This document shows positions 55,345-64,000 of a stretch of DNA of 64,000 nucleotides, in pieces (position 1 is the first letter of the stretch; every line of letters begins with the position of its first letter). A model generated the notes under the pieces. That model ran no database searches and had not been told where the DNA came from. It was given only the letters and a program-made list of their open reading frames with translations. This stretch comes from Casuarina equisetifolia. Its lineage: Eukaryota > Streptophyta > Magnoliopsida > Fagales > Casuarinaceae. The position numbers and the translations under genes were made by a program. The stretch lies in assembly GCA_028551475.1 (NCBI GenBank), contig CM052361.1, forward strand, positions 24,627,491-24,691,490, written 5' to 3'.

Positions 55345-58300
55345 CTATAGATTGAGTTCTTCCTTTCCGTATATACGCTGAAGTTCACGAGTTGCTGCTT
55401 GAAATGACTCTGAAGAAATGAAAAAAGGCAGACAAAAACAATCAACAGTAATAAATTTGAAGCAGGGTAAGAAAAGAGAGAAGAAAGAAAGCAATAATGA
55501 AAGAAGTGGATAATGTTCTTACCTTTCCAAGTGCGAAAGGATTTCTGATTAATTGGTGCACCAAAGACAGTTTGAATTGCATCGAACAATAAACTCTCAG
55601 GCGTGCTTCGTAACTCTTGCACAATCTGATATATTGTCTTTCCATTCTCAAAATATATGTGATTGTTGGGATGCTTTGTTTTACAACCAGCGTGGCGTTC
55701 AAATTCATAAGCATTCAGCACCTTGAAGGAAAATTAGTGACATTCATCAGTTTGCTCTACTGGTATTTAACTGCACAAAAGAAGGAATAATAGATGACTT
55801 ACCTTGGAAAAATTACACGATTGACACCCACAAAGATAGCCAGAACCTTTTATAATTCCACGAAGCTCCTTGTTAAATGCAGAAATATAATGAAAAGTCA
55901 TTCAAATGCACCGGCGATCGAAGTCTGAAGAAAGGGACAAGAAAAGGCTGGAATTTACCTCCCGTGCCAAGGAAACATACTTCACGGGAACCCCATCCAG
56001 CATGCCGGTTGATATCAAGCTTCTGACATTGGAGGGGAAGCTGTTTGGAGCTTCTTTCCTAGATGTTTTGAATTCTGACTTATTCTTGGAAGCAGATTCA
56101 GGTCTTGATTTGGCTACATGAGTGGCAATAAGAATTGCGTTGGCATTTGATGTGTCCGACTCTTTCTCACAGACTGTTTCTGATGTTTGTACTGACGACT
56201 GATTGTATAATAGATCATAGCCGCTTACAGGCCTGCCCACAGGGATAATATCTTGTTCATCAGGAAAGGCAGCAAAAGAAATTATACTACCTTCCGCTTT
56301 ACTGTAGGTATCACCCATTGATATTGCATTTCCATCTTCATTGCCATAGGTGGGATCTGTTGATCTGATATTGGCATCTCCCCTGTTGTAGGTGTGGCCC
56401 ATAACATTAACACTGTCATTCTGGTTATAGGACTGTCCTATTGTTGTAAAACCACCCTCACTTTCATTGTTATAGGCCTGTCCTGAAGACAAGTGACTGA
56501 TATGTTCCCCAGCAGAACCGTGTTCCTTTGTAATGTGCATATTGTTGTCGTAATCCTTAACCTGATTGACTTTGACTTTTCTTATTCCACCATAGGTGAG
56601 ACACGTTTCAGGGTCTTCCATAGCATGGGATATGGACAAACCAATGGCTGAATCTTCACCAAATTGGTCATCCATACCCTTACCTCTCAAATTCAAAGTC
56701 TCTGTTCCAACAGTAGACATATTCCTTTCTACAAAGTTGACAGCGCTTGCTGTTTCAGGTCCAAATAAGCGGTTGATGAACTGACCAGGCATTGAATGAA
56801 AGCTGGAAGCATTCTCCCAAGAAGGAATATTTGTATTGGATATTGCTGAACTTGGTTTGCTATCTGAAGCTTGCACCGCCTGCTTCTTGTTAGGGAACAC
56901 CTCTGTGTCAGCTGTATCAACATACCATTGATGAGATCGCTTTGGTTCGATTCTTGAAGTATTATCAAACGCTGAGTCTCCATCATTTACATGTCCAGCA
57001 CCCTTCGCCATCCAAAAACTCTTGTTCTGAAAAGACTGCAAGAATCAATCCTTCAACAGTTGTTGAACAGAAAGGCACTGTTTTAATGTAATATCAAACA
57101 TCCACTGTGCAGTAAAAGAAGTTCCATTTTCCCCCGAAACCAACTTTGTTTTTAGATTATTTCCCTTCAAGAACCCTAATCTAGTTACAATTGTCTTCTT
57201 AAAATTGAAAGGTAATAATTTCATTGTCTTCGGTAAATGACAACAAAAGAGAAAGCATTTGATACTTTTCCTCCAAGAAAAGAAGTTGATGCTGATATTT
57301 GCACCACTTTCACCACCAAAAAAAAAAAAAGAAAAAAAAAAGAAACCAATACATCCATTATTTCTACGTAAGGGCTTGGAAGAAAAATCCTAAGATCACC
57401 TAAAACTTATTGGCCTCTCCGTGAGTAACTGGACATGGCCATTATTAAGGAGAAAGTTAGTTACATTTGGATATGAAAAATTGAGCTAACACTCTTACAT
57501 TATGTGCTTCTCAGCAAACCAAGCTCCAAAGATTACATCTTGGTCGCTCCTTGAAGAGTAAGTGCTTTATGAACATGACAAAAATCTACTTCGAGAGAAA
57601 GATAAACAGATGAACAAGATATGTGATCATGTACTCTATAACACACCAACATTTCACGTTGTCTATAGTACTCCAAGGTTACAAAAGAGCAATAGATTGG
57701 CAAACCCCTTTTTGCTTGTATATATTATTTCAATCACATTCTCTTTATTTTGAACATATTATTTTGTATCTTTTTTTAAAAGAAAGCATTGAAATCAAAA
57801 TAATTGCTTTTAAAAGCTGAAGATTAGACCAGTGCATACTTTCATCAAAAGATTCACCCTGTTTATACACTGCAATAATTTCTCCCTCCCTATCAAACAT
57901 GTTCTTACACCTTTCTAGACATGACAAAAACCAACCAACCACCAAAGAAGAATACGTTGTTTAGCCTCCAAGAAAATCATTTTCTGAAGCCTCAGTACTC
58001 TACCAATAAAGCAACTAAGATACTCAAAGACTGACTAGTAACAATCGAGCAACCAAAAATAATGGATGAAACGCTCCTAGGAGACCACCCTCTCCTTGTC
58101 CATGAACTGTTGCATTCCATATATTGTGTAATGCTGTTTCAAGCATCAACCATAGCTCATTTCAAACATTTGAACAACCTTTGAAAGAAAAATTCCCAAT
58201 CAATTTTCTAAATTCACCCAAGGACAGAAATTCATCCAGTCCAAGTGTTAGATAATCAACATAGAACACACACACGGTCTCACACAGGCAGTGTGAGTAT

Positions 58301-58773
58301 GTTCAAAACAGTCTCAAATTTGACAATTTGCAATTTTAACCTATAAAAAGAGAGAGACAGAGAAATTTAAACCACAAAATTTTGGCCTGGAAAAGTTTCA
58401 ACACAACAATTAAAACGTAAGGACACATTTCAAAAGAAAACGTAAAACAACCTTCAGAAGAAAAGTCTCTCGACGATCTTCTAACCTCAGCCATGGACAT
58501 AATTTTTGCTGGGAAAAACATTCGACCCAATTCATATATATACACACAAGCACAAAATTGCGAGTGTTTTAGAATATGTGATCCTTAACACAGATAATGA
58601 GAAATTCGACACAACCGGCAATGTAATTCCAAGTAACCGTAAATTGACAGAAGAAGAAACCAAAACCCTAATTCAAACTACAATTACCATGTCCGACGAG
58701 CCAAGTTATAAGAAAAAAAAAAAAAAAGAGCTTCTCGCGAAAGTTCCAACATAAGAATCAAGAAGCGTACCAT
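55345..58773 (-). CDS. Plant nuclear protein with TDBD-like Cys-rich domain, 5 exons
   Basis: Minus-strand gene of about 469 residues. Exons: ATG alone at 58773-58771 (inferred), 57035-55959, 55868-55803, about 55721-55523 and 55409-55345. Exon 2 begins SFQNKSFWMAKGAGHVNDGD directly after a TTGCAG acceptor, so the Met must come from an upstream exon; ATG|GTACGC at 58771 fits in phase. The N-terminal part is low complexity with Tyr/Asn/Gly-rich degenerate repeats (about 195-265: SGQAYNNE, IGQSYNQND, MGHTYNRGD, MGDTYSK). The conserved C-terminal part has LISTGMLDGVPVKYVSL, then GYLCGCQSC (Cys 373, 375, 378), YEFERHAGCKTKHPNNHIYF and a last helix-like FQAATRELQRIYGKEELNL. This is the pattern of the plant TDBD (PF16135) family, as in Arabidopsis At5g13660/At5g59830 as I recall. 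Molecular function is unknown; nuclear action is inferred. The exon 4 right edge may be off by one base. Confidence 0.85.
57036..58770 (-). other. Long first intron of the TDBD gene
   Basis: Spans from the donor after the isolated ATG (GTACGC) to the TTGCAG acceptor at 57036. It contains A-rich microsatellites (for example about 57318-57342) and no separate gene. Alternative upstream exons cannot be excluded. Confidence 0.55.
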
Positions 58774-59310
58774 TTTGCTTGTCTACTTCCAAGTAACAAG
58801 GATTGCTTTGTGCTTCAACTCACGCTTTCAGTACCCCTTCTTTACTTCTCGATGAAGTTAGTACGGACTCTACTATTCATTCAAACAATTATCTGGAAAA
58901 AGACACTCAACCATTTAGTGTACTCCCAACTCCGACCACGCAAAAGACAGAAATCAACACTCGAATATAAAAAAAAAAAAAAAGATAAAAACGATCAGTG
59001 TATCAATTTTTTTTGAAATTCATTCTCAAAACCAAACATCAATGAAAACATTTGTTCACGGACAAAACTTAAAGGCCTCGCAGTTCAAAATGCTCAACGC
59101 GAATTTTCAATCTCAACCACTACGAGTAACGGTAGAAACAGACAATTCGACCATTAGTACCTTCAGCGATCGCAGGGAACCTGACAGACGGTGGTCGCGT
59201 ATCGGAAGCTACGAATTTTCCGGCGAAAAGGCGCATCGGCGGAGAATTTTCAGAGAGTGAATGGGTCCCGGAGAGCGAGAGGGAGAGGGAGAGGGAGAGG
59301 AAGTTGGATA
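58774..59310 (-). other. Probable 5' leader and promoter of the TDBD gene
   Basis: On the minus strand a CT-rich tract (CTCTCC repeats, about 59270-59302) is followed by GC-richer sequence and then the proposed start codon at 58773. The leader may contain further introns. No other gene is supported. Confidence 0.45.
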
Positions 59311-59319
59311 CGGTGTCCG

Positions 59320-59470
59320 AAGAGCACTCGATCCTCTCCCGAAAAGTAGATTATGAAATTGGTGCGGATCCACAGGAGCCATCTCATAGTTACATTCCTT
59401 GTGACCGTCCACGTGTGATAACATAACAGAGCTCATACCGTCGATTAGGTTGAATCCCATGGCTTCTTAA
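59320..59470 (+). repeat. Upstream-module copy A (degenerate)
   Basis: A diverged copy of the module at 59501-59790: 'aaagtagatta', then 'cacgtgtga', then 'ccgtcgattaggttga', and just after it the cassette 'gacgtggcgagga' at about 59472. It overlaps the probable promoter side of the TDBD gene. Confidence 0.6.
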
Positions 59471-59500
59471 GACGTGGCGAGGATGGAGCTGATAATATAA

Positions 59501-59790
59501 CGAGAGCAAAAGAAGTTGGTATATGTCTGAGGAGTACTTCACACTTTCTCCTAAAGTAGATTAGAAAGGCCATAACACGTAGGATTACACAAACGGATCT
59601 CCACCGTTGATTAGGTTGACCCCGTGATTTCGGTGCTCTCTTTGGCTTTTGGGTAAGAGAATCCGAAACGGGTGGTTGTAGATGGAATTGAGGCTCTGAA
59701 GACGTGGCGAGGATCTAGTGGATAAGTCTGTGAGAAGTCAGGGAAAAACCTCCAAAACGTGCACTGTTGGACCAACCTTACATGACACAT
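59501..59790 (+). repeat. Upstream-module copy B (plus arm of an inverted repeat)
   Basis: Runs through 'tgtctgaggagtact', 'aacacgtaggattac', 'gatctccaccgttgat', 'gtgctctctttggc', 'gacgtggcgaggatctagtg' and 'tgttggaccaacc'. The same blocks occur in the same order on the minus strand at about 62960-62720. A gene fragment related to the acidic-repeat gene follows on the same strand near 60738. Confidence 0.85.
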
Positions 59791-59799
59791 CACTTAACT

Positions 59800-60737
59800 T
59801 TTCAAGTCAGATAAATCAAATATTCAAGCTAAAATAGAAAAACTCAAAAATTAATCCGCCAATTAAAATAATATTTAATTTATTATTATTATTATTCTTT
59901 AAGATTATATGATTCATGTTATCTTAAATCTCTTGTCTGAGCTTCCGTGACTTTGTGGCATTTGGGATGATTACCACTAGAGACGCGGGAATATCTCTTC
60001 TCCATTGAAAGCTCATTTTGATACTATTAACACCCCAACACATCAACACTAGGAAGCTAAAAAGTTCTGCATTCATATCAGACGTAAACAGCCATGGATG
60101 CAAGGTACCTTATAAGGTACTTGTTCTATCCTCCTCTTAGTGAAGAAGCGTTTTATAGTTCATTGATGGAAACATATCAGGTCCAACTCGAGCTAGATCG
60201 CTAGCAACAATCGAGTTAAAGGAAGAGTATGAATAAGTGTTAAGATGTGAGTAATAAACCTTATATTGGTAAGAAAATTTTAAAAAATTCTATTTATAAG
60301 ATAGTAGATTCTATTACTTCTTGTTATCTTTAAATTAAATATTTTTTTAATAAAAATAATTTATTGTGAATTATAAACTGTATTATCTATTAAGAATCAA
60401 GGCGCAACCTTAAAACACACCATTGAAGAAAGTATACTTTTGGCCATTAATCAGGCTGCAAAATTGAGCATAGGTGTCCGATGTGGGACAAAGTTTCCAA
60501 TATGCACTCTAAAAGGCTATAGGCAAAGTGGGAAGGAACCAAACTTAGGAAGAACAACATCTATGCCTTTTATGGGATAAACAACATCCATGCATAACCC
60601 ACTCTAATACCATGTGAAGAATAGGGCCCAATCTCAAAATGTGTCTAAAGATGATACACTCCCATATATTATTAAGGCTACAAAATTAAGCATCGGTTGT
60701 TCGATGTGTGACAAAGTTCCCAACGGTGTCCTTTATG
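59800..60737. other. Spacer without gene
   Basis: AT-rich sequence between the plus arm of the inverted repeat and the gene fragment at 60738. It contains short ATT microsatellites near 59876-59895. No coding region supported. Confidence 0.45.
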
Positions 60738-60905
60738 CAGCCTAAATACTCTTTCTCTGGCCGTGGAATAGGTAGGGATCAGTCGTGGCTTCCGGCGAGA
60801 ATCAGACTGTCATTCCACATTCCCTCAAAACTCAAGGTTTCATTGATACACGCATCGGAAATCCCGATCTTAAACGTTGGCGAAGAAGCTGCCCCCTTGA
60901 TGTAT
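60738..60905 (+). pseudogene. Fragment of the acidic-repeat gene family
   Basis: The bases 'ccgtggaataggtagggatc' and 'ggcgagaatcag' correspond to 'ccgtggaattgggagggatc' and 'ggcgagaatcag' in the paralogue at 63214-63260. That part encodes SPWNWEGS.LAAGENQ there; here an in-frame stop lies in it. Similarity fades beyond about 60830. It sits on the same strand as the module copy at 59501-59790, suggesting a third, decayed copy of the gene plus promoter. Confidence 0.6.
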
Positions 60906-61600
60906 AAGACTAACCGTATCTAAAAACTTTGGATTAATTTTGGTTCCTTTGTCAAAAATATAAATATTTGACGCAACTAATACAATATAGACAAAATGTT
61001 ATAGAACTAGTATCTTTAAAACATTACCTTTGGTTATAATTTTCTTTTTCTATTTTTAGGTCGAATTTAACTATTTAAGAAAAAAGATAATGGTTGTTTC
61101 ATAATCACTGTTATGGTATTTCCTTGTCCACAAGAATTATTTCCTGAACTTTTAGTTAGTACAAATAAAATCATGTTACAAAAATGACACTTTAGTGTTT
61201 AATTAAACATTTTTTAGGCATAATAAATTCTAAACTATGCAATTATTTTATTCCTAAAACAAAAAATAAGTGAAAAAAAAAAACAACAAACAACCTCACA
61301 AATACAAATCAAAGTCGAATCAATTAACTAGTACGAACACACTTCCAACGTTAACGAAATGAAATACAAGGTTTGTCTAGTAGCCGGTAGTTGGCTACTG
61401 ATTGCCCGTGACTTAAGTTTTAAATTTGACACTGCATGCTTCTGACTTCGACGTCCGATGGAAAACTGTGACCTAGATTGAACTACGACGTGACAAAGTA
61501 AATCTATATAACGTGTCATCGGTAGAACCTGAAGTCACCGGAAACTGAAAGCTCTCATCGTTGGTTTGATCTCCGAGGCCTCCGTCTGTTATTGCCGTTC
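60906..61600. other. AT-rich spacer
   Basis: No gene, RNA or repeat of note is visible between the gene fragment and the 3' end of the acidic-repeat gene. Confidence 0.4.
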
Positions 61601-61609
61601 ATCGGAAAG

Positions 61610-61631
61610 TTACATCGTCCTTATCGCGAGC
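61610..61631 (-). other. Possible alternative last exon of the acidic-repeat gene
   Basis: After a T-rich tract and the acceptor GGATCAG, the sequence GCTCGCGATAAGGACGATG reads in phase with the donor inside exon 2 and ends in TAA. This would give a C-terminus DEILLAIRTM instead of DEIL. Inferred from splice-site likeness. Confidence 0.4.
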
Positions 61632-61709
61632 CTGATCCACAAAAAATACATTTTAGCACCGTCAAACTCTTCATTATCTTAAAAAGCTCACAAGAAGATA
61701 ATAAAATAC

Positions 61710-62621
61710 TTACAAGATTTCATCCAACGTATAACTGAAGAATGAATCCAGTTCAGGTATCATACGTTGATTCCCTCCACCGCTTGAACTGTCTTCATCA
61801 TCGAGACAAGCATCGCTGCTGCTATCTTCCTCACCGTGATGAAGATCGTCGTGGCTGTCTTCATCGTCGTGCCACGGTGATGGTAGTTCCTAGCATTGAT
61901 GGTTTTAAGTAATCTTGATTTGTCTTTGGTCGTAACATTCAGAACTCAAAGAAAGAAAACAAGAAGAATAAGGATATCAAAGAACCACAAGATTTTAGCC
62001 ATTTGATGATTAAGAAATGAACACGTGAAAAATGCATGCAGTGTTCCTCCGACTAACTTGATTTTCTTTGGGGTCGGATAGATGCCATTGGTTCCACCAT
62101 GAAAGAATCCAGCATTGACTCCCGTGAGGAATGTAATTCACGGCTGATTCCCAAGGAGCGGTGGGACGACTGTCCTGATTCTCGCCGGCAGCTACGACCG
62201 ATCCCTCCCAATTCCACGGCGAGAAGAAAGAGTAGTCGGATATCATGAAGGATACCAAGAGGTTGTAATCAACAACGGATTCTTCTCCACGGTTTTCCTC
62301 CGAATCCGATTGACTCCGGAGATCTGGTTCAAGCTGGGTCTGATTTTGTTCCGGCAACGAATCGGAAGACACTTCTGTACTAAGAGGAGGATCGTTTTCC
62401 TCCGAATCCGATTGACTCTGGAGATCTGGTTCGAGCTGGGTCTGATTTTTTTCCGGCAACGAATCGGAAGACACTTCTGCACTAAGAGGAGGATCGTTTT
62501 CCTCCGAATCCGATTGACTCTGGAGATCTGGTTCGAGCTGGGTCTGATTTTGTTCCGGCAACGAATCGGAAGACACTTCTGCACTAAGAGGAGGACCGAG
62601 CGTGGCCATAGCTGTTTCCAT
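61710..62621 (-). CDS. Unrecognised acidic protein with three 34-residue repeats
   Basis: I do not recognise this gene. Two exons are proposed, 62621-62058 (188 codons) and 61889-61710, joined in phase across a GTTAGT donor and a CTAG acceptor, giving 247 residues. After METAMATLG come three tandem 34-residue repeats (PPLSAEVSSDSLPEQNQTQL, then EPDLQSQSDSEEND), rich in Ser, Glu, Asp and Gln. A conserved block follows: RGEESVVDYNLLVSF, FFSPWNWEGS, AAGENQDSRP, VNYIPHGSQ. Exon 2 is very acidic (ELPSPWHDDEDSHDD, EEDSSSDACLDDEDSSSGGG) and ends SFFSYTLDEIL. There is no signal peptide or membrane span. The stop codon overlaps a perfect GTAAGT donor; splicing there to an acceptor at 61632 would replace the last Leu with LLAIRTM. 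A TATA-like box lies 36-45 bp upstream. SPW motifs in both exons and the acidity recall regulatory or interaction proteins, but that is only inference. Confidence 0.7.
62293..62600 (-). repeat. Three tandem 102-bp coding repeats
   Basis: Three nearly identical 102-bp units encode the 34-residue repeats of the acidic protein. Differences are few (for example Glu/Lys in LPEQ versus LPEK, and SAE versus STE). Because 102 is divisible by three and the units lack stops, another minus frame and one plus frame are also open across the array. Confidence 0.9.
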
Positions 62622-62656
62622 CGTTATGAACGCGGGAACAGCTTCGTGGTGTAGGA

Positions 62657-62666
62657 TTTATAGAGA
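62657..62666 (-). promoter_or_regulatory. TATA-like box of the acidic-repeat gene
   Basis: On the minus strand CTCTATAAAT lies 36-45 bp before the first ATG. With normal spacing the transcript would start only about 10 bases before that ATG, so the second in-frame ATG (62609, giving MATLGPP) may be the one used. Confidence 0.5.
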
Positions 62667-62719
62667 ATGATTGATCTATCTGACTAAAGGTTGAAAATAT
62701 GATGACGCGGCAATAAATG

Positions 62720-62960
62720 GTTGGTCCAACAGAGCACGTCTTGGAGGTTTTCCTTTGACTTCTTGCAGATATTACCCGCTAGATCCTCGCCACGTTTCAG
62801 ATTCTCTCACCCAGATAGGCCAAAGAGAGCAAAGGCGGGTCAACATGATCAACGAGGGAGATCTGTTACGTAATCCTACGTGTATGGTCTTTCTTTCCTT
62901 CTTTAGTAGCAAGGATCTAGTACTCCTCAGACACATACCCCGCTTCTTTGGCTCTTGTCA
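62720..62960 (-). repeat. Upstream-module copy C (minus arm of the inverted repeat)
   Basis: Reverse counterpart of 59501-59790, with the blocks TGTCTGAGGAGTACT, ACACGTAGGATTAC, GACGTG- and GAGGATCTAG-type segments and TGTTGGACCAACC in order. It lies directly upstream of the acidic-repeat gene in that gene's direction, so it is probably its promoter or part of it. Confidence 0.85.
62770..62796. promoter_or_regulatory. Conserved 25-bp cassette with ACGTGG core
   Basis: Minus strand ACGTGGCGAGGATCTAGCGG followed by GTAAT. Sister copies: about 59472-59498 and 59699-59726 (plus) and 62965-62990 (minus). ACGTGGC matches the core of the plant ABRE/G-box class bound by bZIP factors; the GGATAA at the end of some copies resembles an I-box. 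Role inferred. Confidence 0.5.
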
Positions 62961-62964
62961 AATT

Positions 62965-62990
62965 ATCCGCTAGATCCCCGCCACGTTTTA
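62965..62990. promoter_or_regulatory. Fourth copy of the ACGTGG cassette
   Basis: Minus strand ACGTGGCGGGGATCTAGCGG followed by ATAAT. It lies between the two divergent family members, just upstream of the partial plus-strand paralogue. Confidence 0.5.
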
Positions 62991-63078
62991 AGCATGCGTC
63001 TCAACCTGATCAACGGTTGTGGATTGGTTGAAGGAACTTCAAACTCCATCTATTTCGCTCTAGCGCAGACGTTCGTTG

Positions 63079-63379
63079 ACGCAACAAAATCAGACCCAGC
63101 TCGAACCACTCGCCGGAGTCACCCGGAACCGGAGGAAAACCGTGGAGAAGAATCCGTTGTTGATTACAACCTGTTGGTATCCTTCACGATACCCGACCGC
63201 TCTTTCTTCTCGCCGTGGAATTGGGAGGGATCGGTCTTGGCGGCCGGCGAGAATCAGGACAGTCGTCCCGCCGCCCCTCGGAAATCAGTCGTGAATTACA
63301 TTCCTCTCGGGAGTCAACGCTGGTTTGTTTTTATGGTGGATTCAATGTTATCTCTACGACGCCCAAGCAAATCAAGTTA
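63079..63379 (+). pseudogene. Partial divergent paralogue of the acidic-repeat gene
   Basis: Head-to-head with the gene at 61710-62621. Shared blocks: CAACAAAATCAGACCCAGCT, then EENRGEESVVDYNLLVSF, FFSPWNWEGSVLAAGENQ, DSRPAAPRKSVVNYIPLG, and the same GTTAGTCGGAGG donor region at about 63379. It has only one partial copy of the N-terminal repeat, and a one-base deletion relative to the other gene changes frame just before EENRG. The sequence after the donor follows the sister intron only for about 40 bp and no acidic second exon is found before 63600. A further frame difference near the tryptophan-rich end changes the last 20 codons of exon 1. It is most likely a truncated, non-functional copy. 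Confidence 0.7.
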
Positions 63380-63399
63380 GTCGGAGGAACACTGCATGC

Positions 63400-64000
63400 A
63401 TTTTCACCTGTTCATTTGATGACTTTAACCATCACTCCTAGATATTACCGCCAACAATTTAAAGAAAAATCCACAAAATTTATAGATAAAAAATAAGAGA
63501 CTGTAACAAAGAAACATATTTTCTTTTTCCAGAAGAGGTTGTCGGAAGACTTGGAAAAGGGTATCAATGCAAGCCAGAATGTGATGCAATAAAATGGGGG
63601 CATTAAAAGAAAGAGGGCAAAATGTCTTTTTATTTTTAATTTTTAATTTTTATTTTTGGGGTGAAGATCATTGTCGGAGGAAGAACAGAAGATATGATGA
63701 ATGTTGAAGATGGTGAACCCGAAGCGTGATGAAAATCCACAGATATATTGAGTGTACGAGGTGTGCAATGTATACACGTACAGACGAACACAAAAAACAT
63801 CGAGGATTATGCATGATTTAGGGAAGGTAATATTTATGATCGTAAAGGATTAATTTACTATTTATTTTGGATTTTCAGAAACTTAGAAATTGCTAGATAA
63901 TTTCTGCAAGTTGTTTTCCTCTTATGCATCCTTATCTTTGTGAGACTTACACCCCCTTGACCTTTGGTTCTTCTAGGTTTTGCACCCCTCTATGTTAAAT
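63400..64000. other. Right-end intergenic sequence
   Basis: No gene is supported after the partial paralogue. The stretch is AT-rich with a T-rich run near 63627-63660. Confidence 0.45.

Noticed and set aside
59209-59460. 83-codon minus-strand open frame upstream of the TDBD gene
   Set aside because: Low-complexity Pro/Ser tract from a CT-rich leader, no family motif, and it overlaps the duplicated module.
62310-62654. Open frame on the plus strand over the 102-bp repeats
   Set aside because: It exists because the repeat length is divisible by three. The minus-strand frame continues through a splice site into an acidic exon and is conserved in the paralogue, so it is the better coding candidate.
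62755-62990. Shared peptide YPLDPRHV in several small open frames
   Set aside because: It is the translation of the conserved 25-bp DNA cassette in the upstream modules. The frames around it do not agree between copies, so conservation is at DNA level.

Overview
This window is nuclear DNA of a flowering plant, most probably a eudicot. It is AT-rich, has spliced protein genes of typical plant structure, and carries plant-type Ty1/copia, Ty3/gypsy and L1-like elements. All calls come from reading the sequence; no database search was run.

Layout. About 1-27.7 kb is a transposon graveyard. It holds an old SIRE/Maximus-type Copia element (539-7620), a Ty3/gypsy gag fossil (about 7.7-8.35 kb), and a three-layer nest: a solo Copia LTR with a 5-bp target duplication (outer limits 12006-21727) is split by a minus-strand plant LINE, which is itself split by another solo LTR (12726-14368) with its own 5-bp target duplication. 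A second old Copia element lies at 22071-27677. About 28.6-35.1 kb holds a decayed leucine-rich-repeat receptor-like protein (RLP) gene, with a solo LTR in its N-terminal coding region, an internal tandem expansion of LRR blocks, and a duplicated 3' end. The right half is gene-bearing: histone H2B (36738-37187, minus), ribosomal protein uS8/S15a (41954-43055, plus, 3 coding exons), a RabE/Rab8-type small GTPase (49345-54541, plus, 8 coding exons) and a plant nuclear protein with a TDBD-like Cys-rich domain (55345-58773, minus, 5 exons).

The most unusual part is the right end (about 59.3-63.4 kb). A two-exon gene that I do not recognise encodes an acidic protein with three 34-residue repeats near its N-terminus (61710-62621, minus). 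It sits in a cluster of inverted and tandem duplicates: a partial divergent paralogue (63079-63379, plus), a smaller gene fragment (about 60738-60905, plus), and four copies of a conserved 25-bp upstream cassette with an ACGTGG core. This is the best candidate for something undescribed: a young, rearranging, possibly lineage-specific gene family that carries its promoter module with it.

The housekeeping genes (H2B, S15a, RabE) look intact, with consistent splice phases and recognisable promoter elements (TATA and octamer-like for H2B; GGCCCA boxes and a telo-box for S15a). They do not form an operon or pathway.
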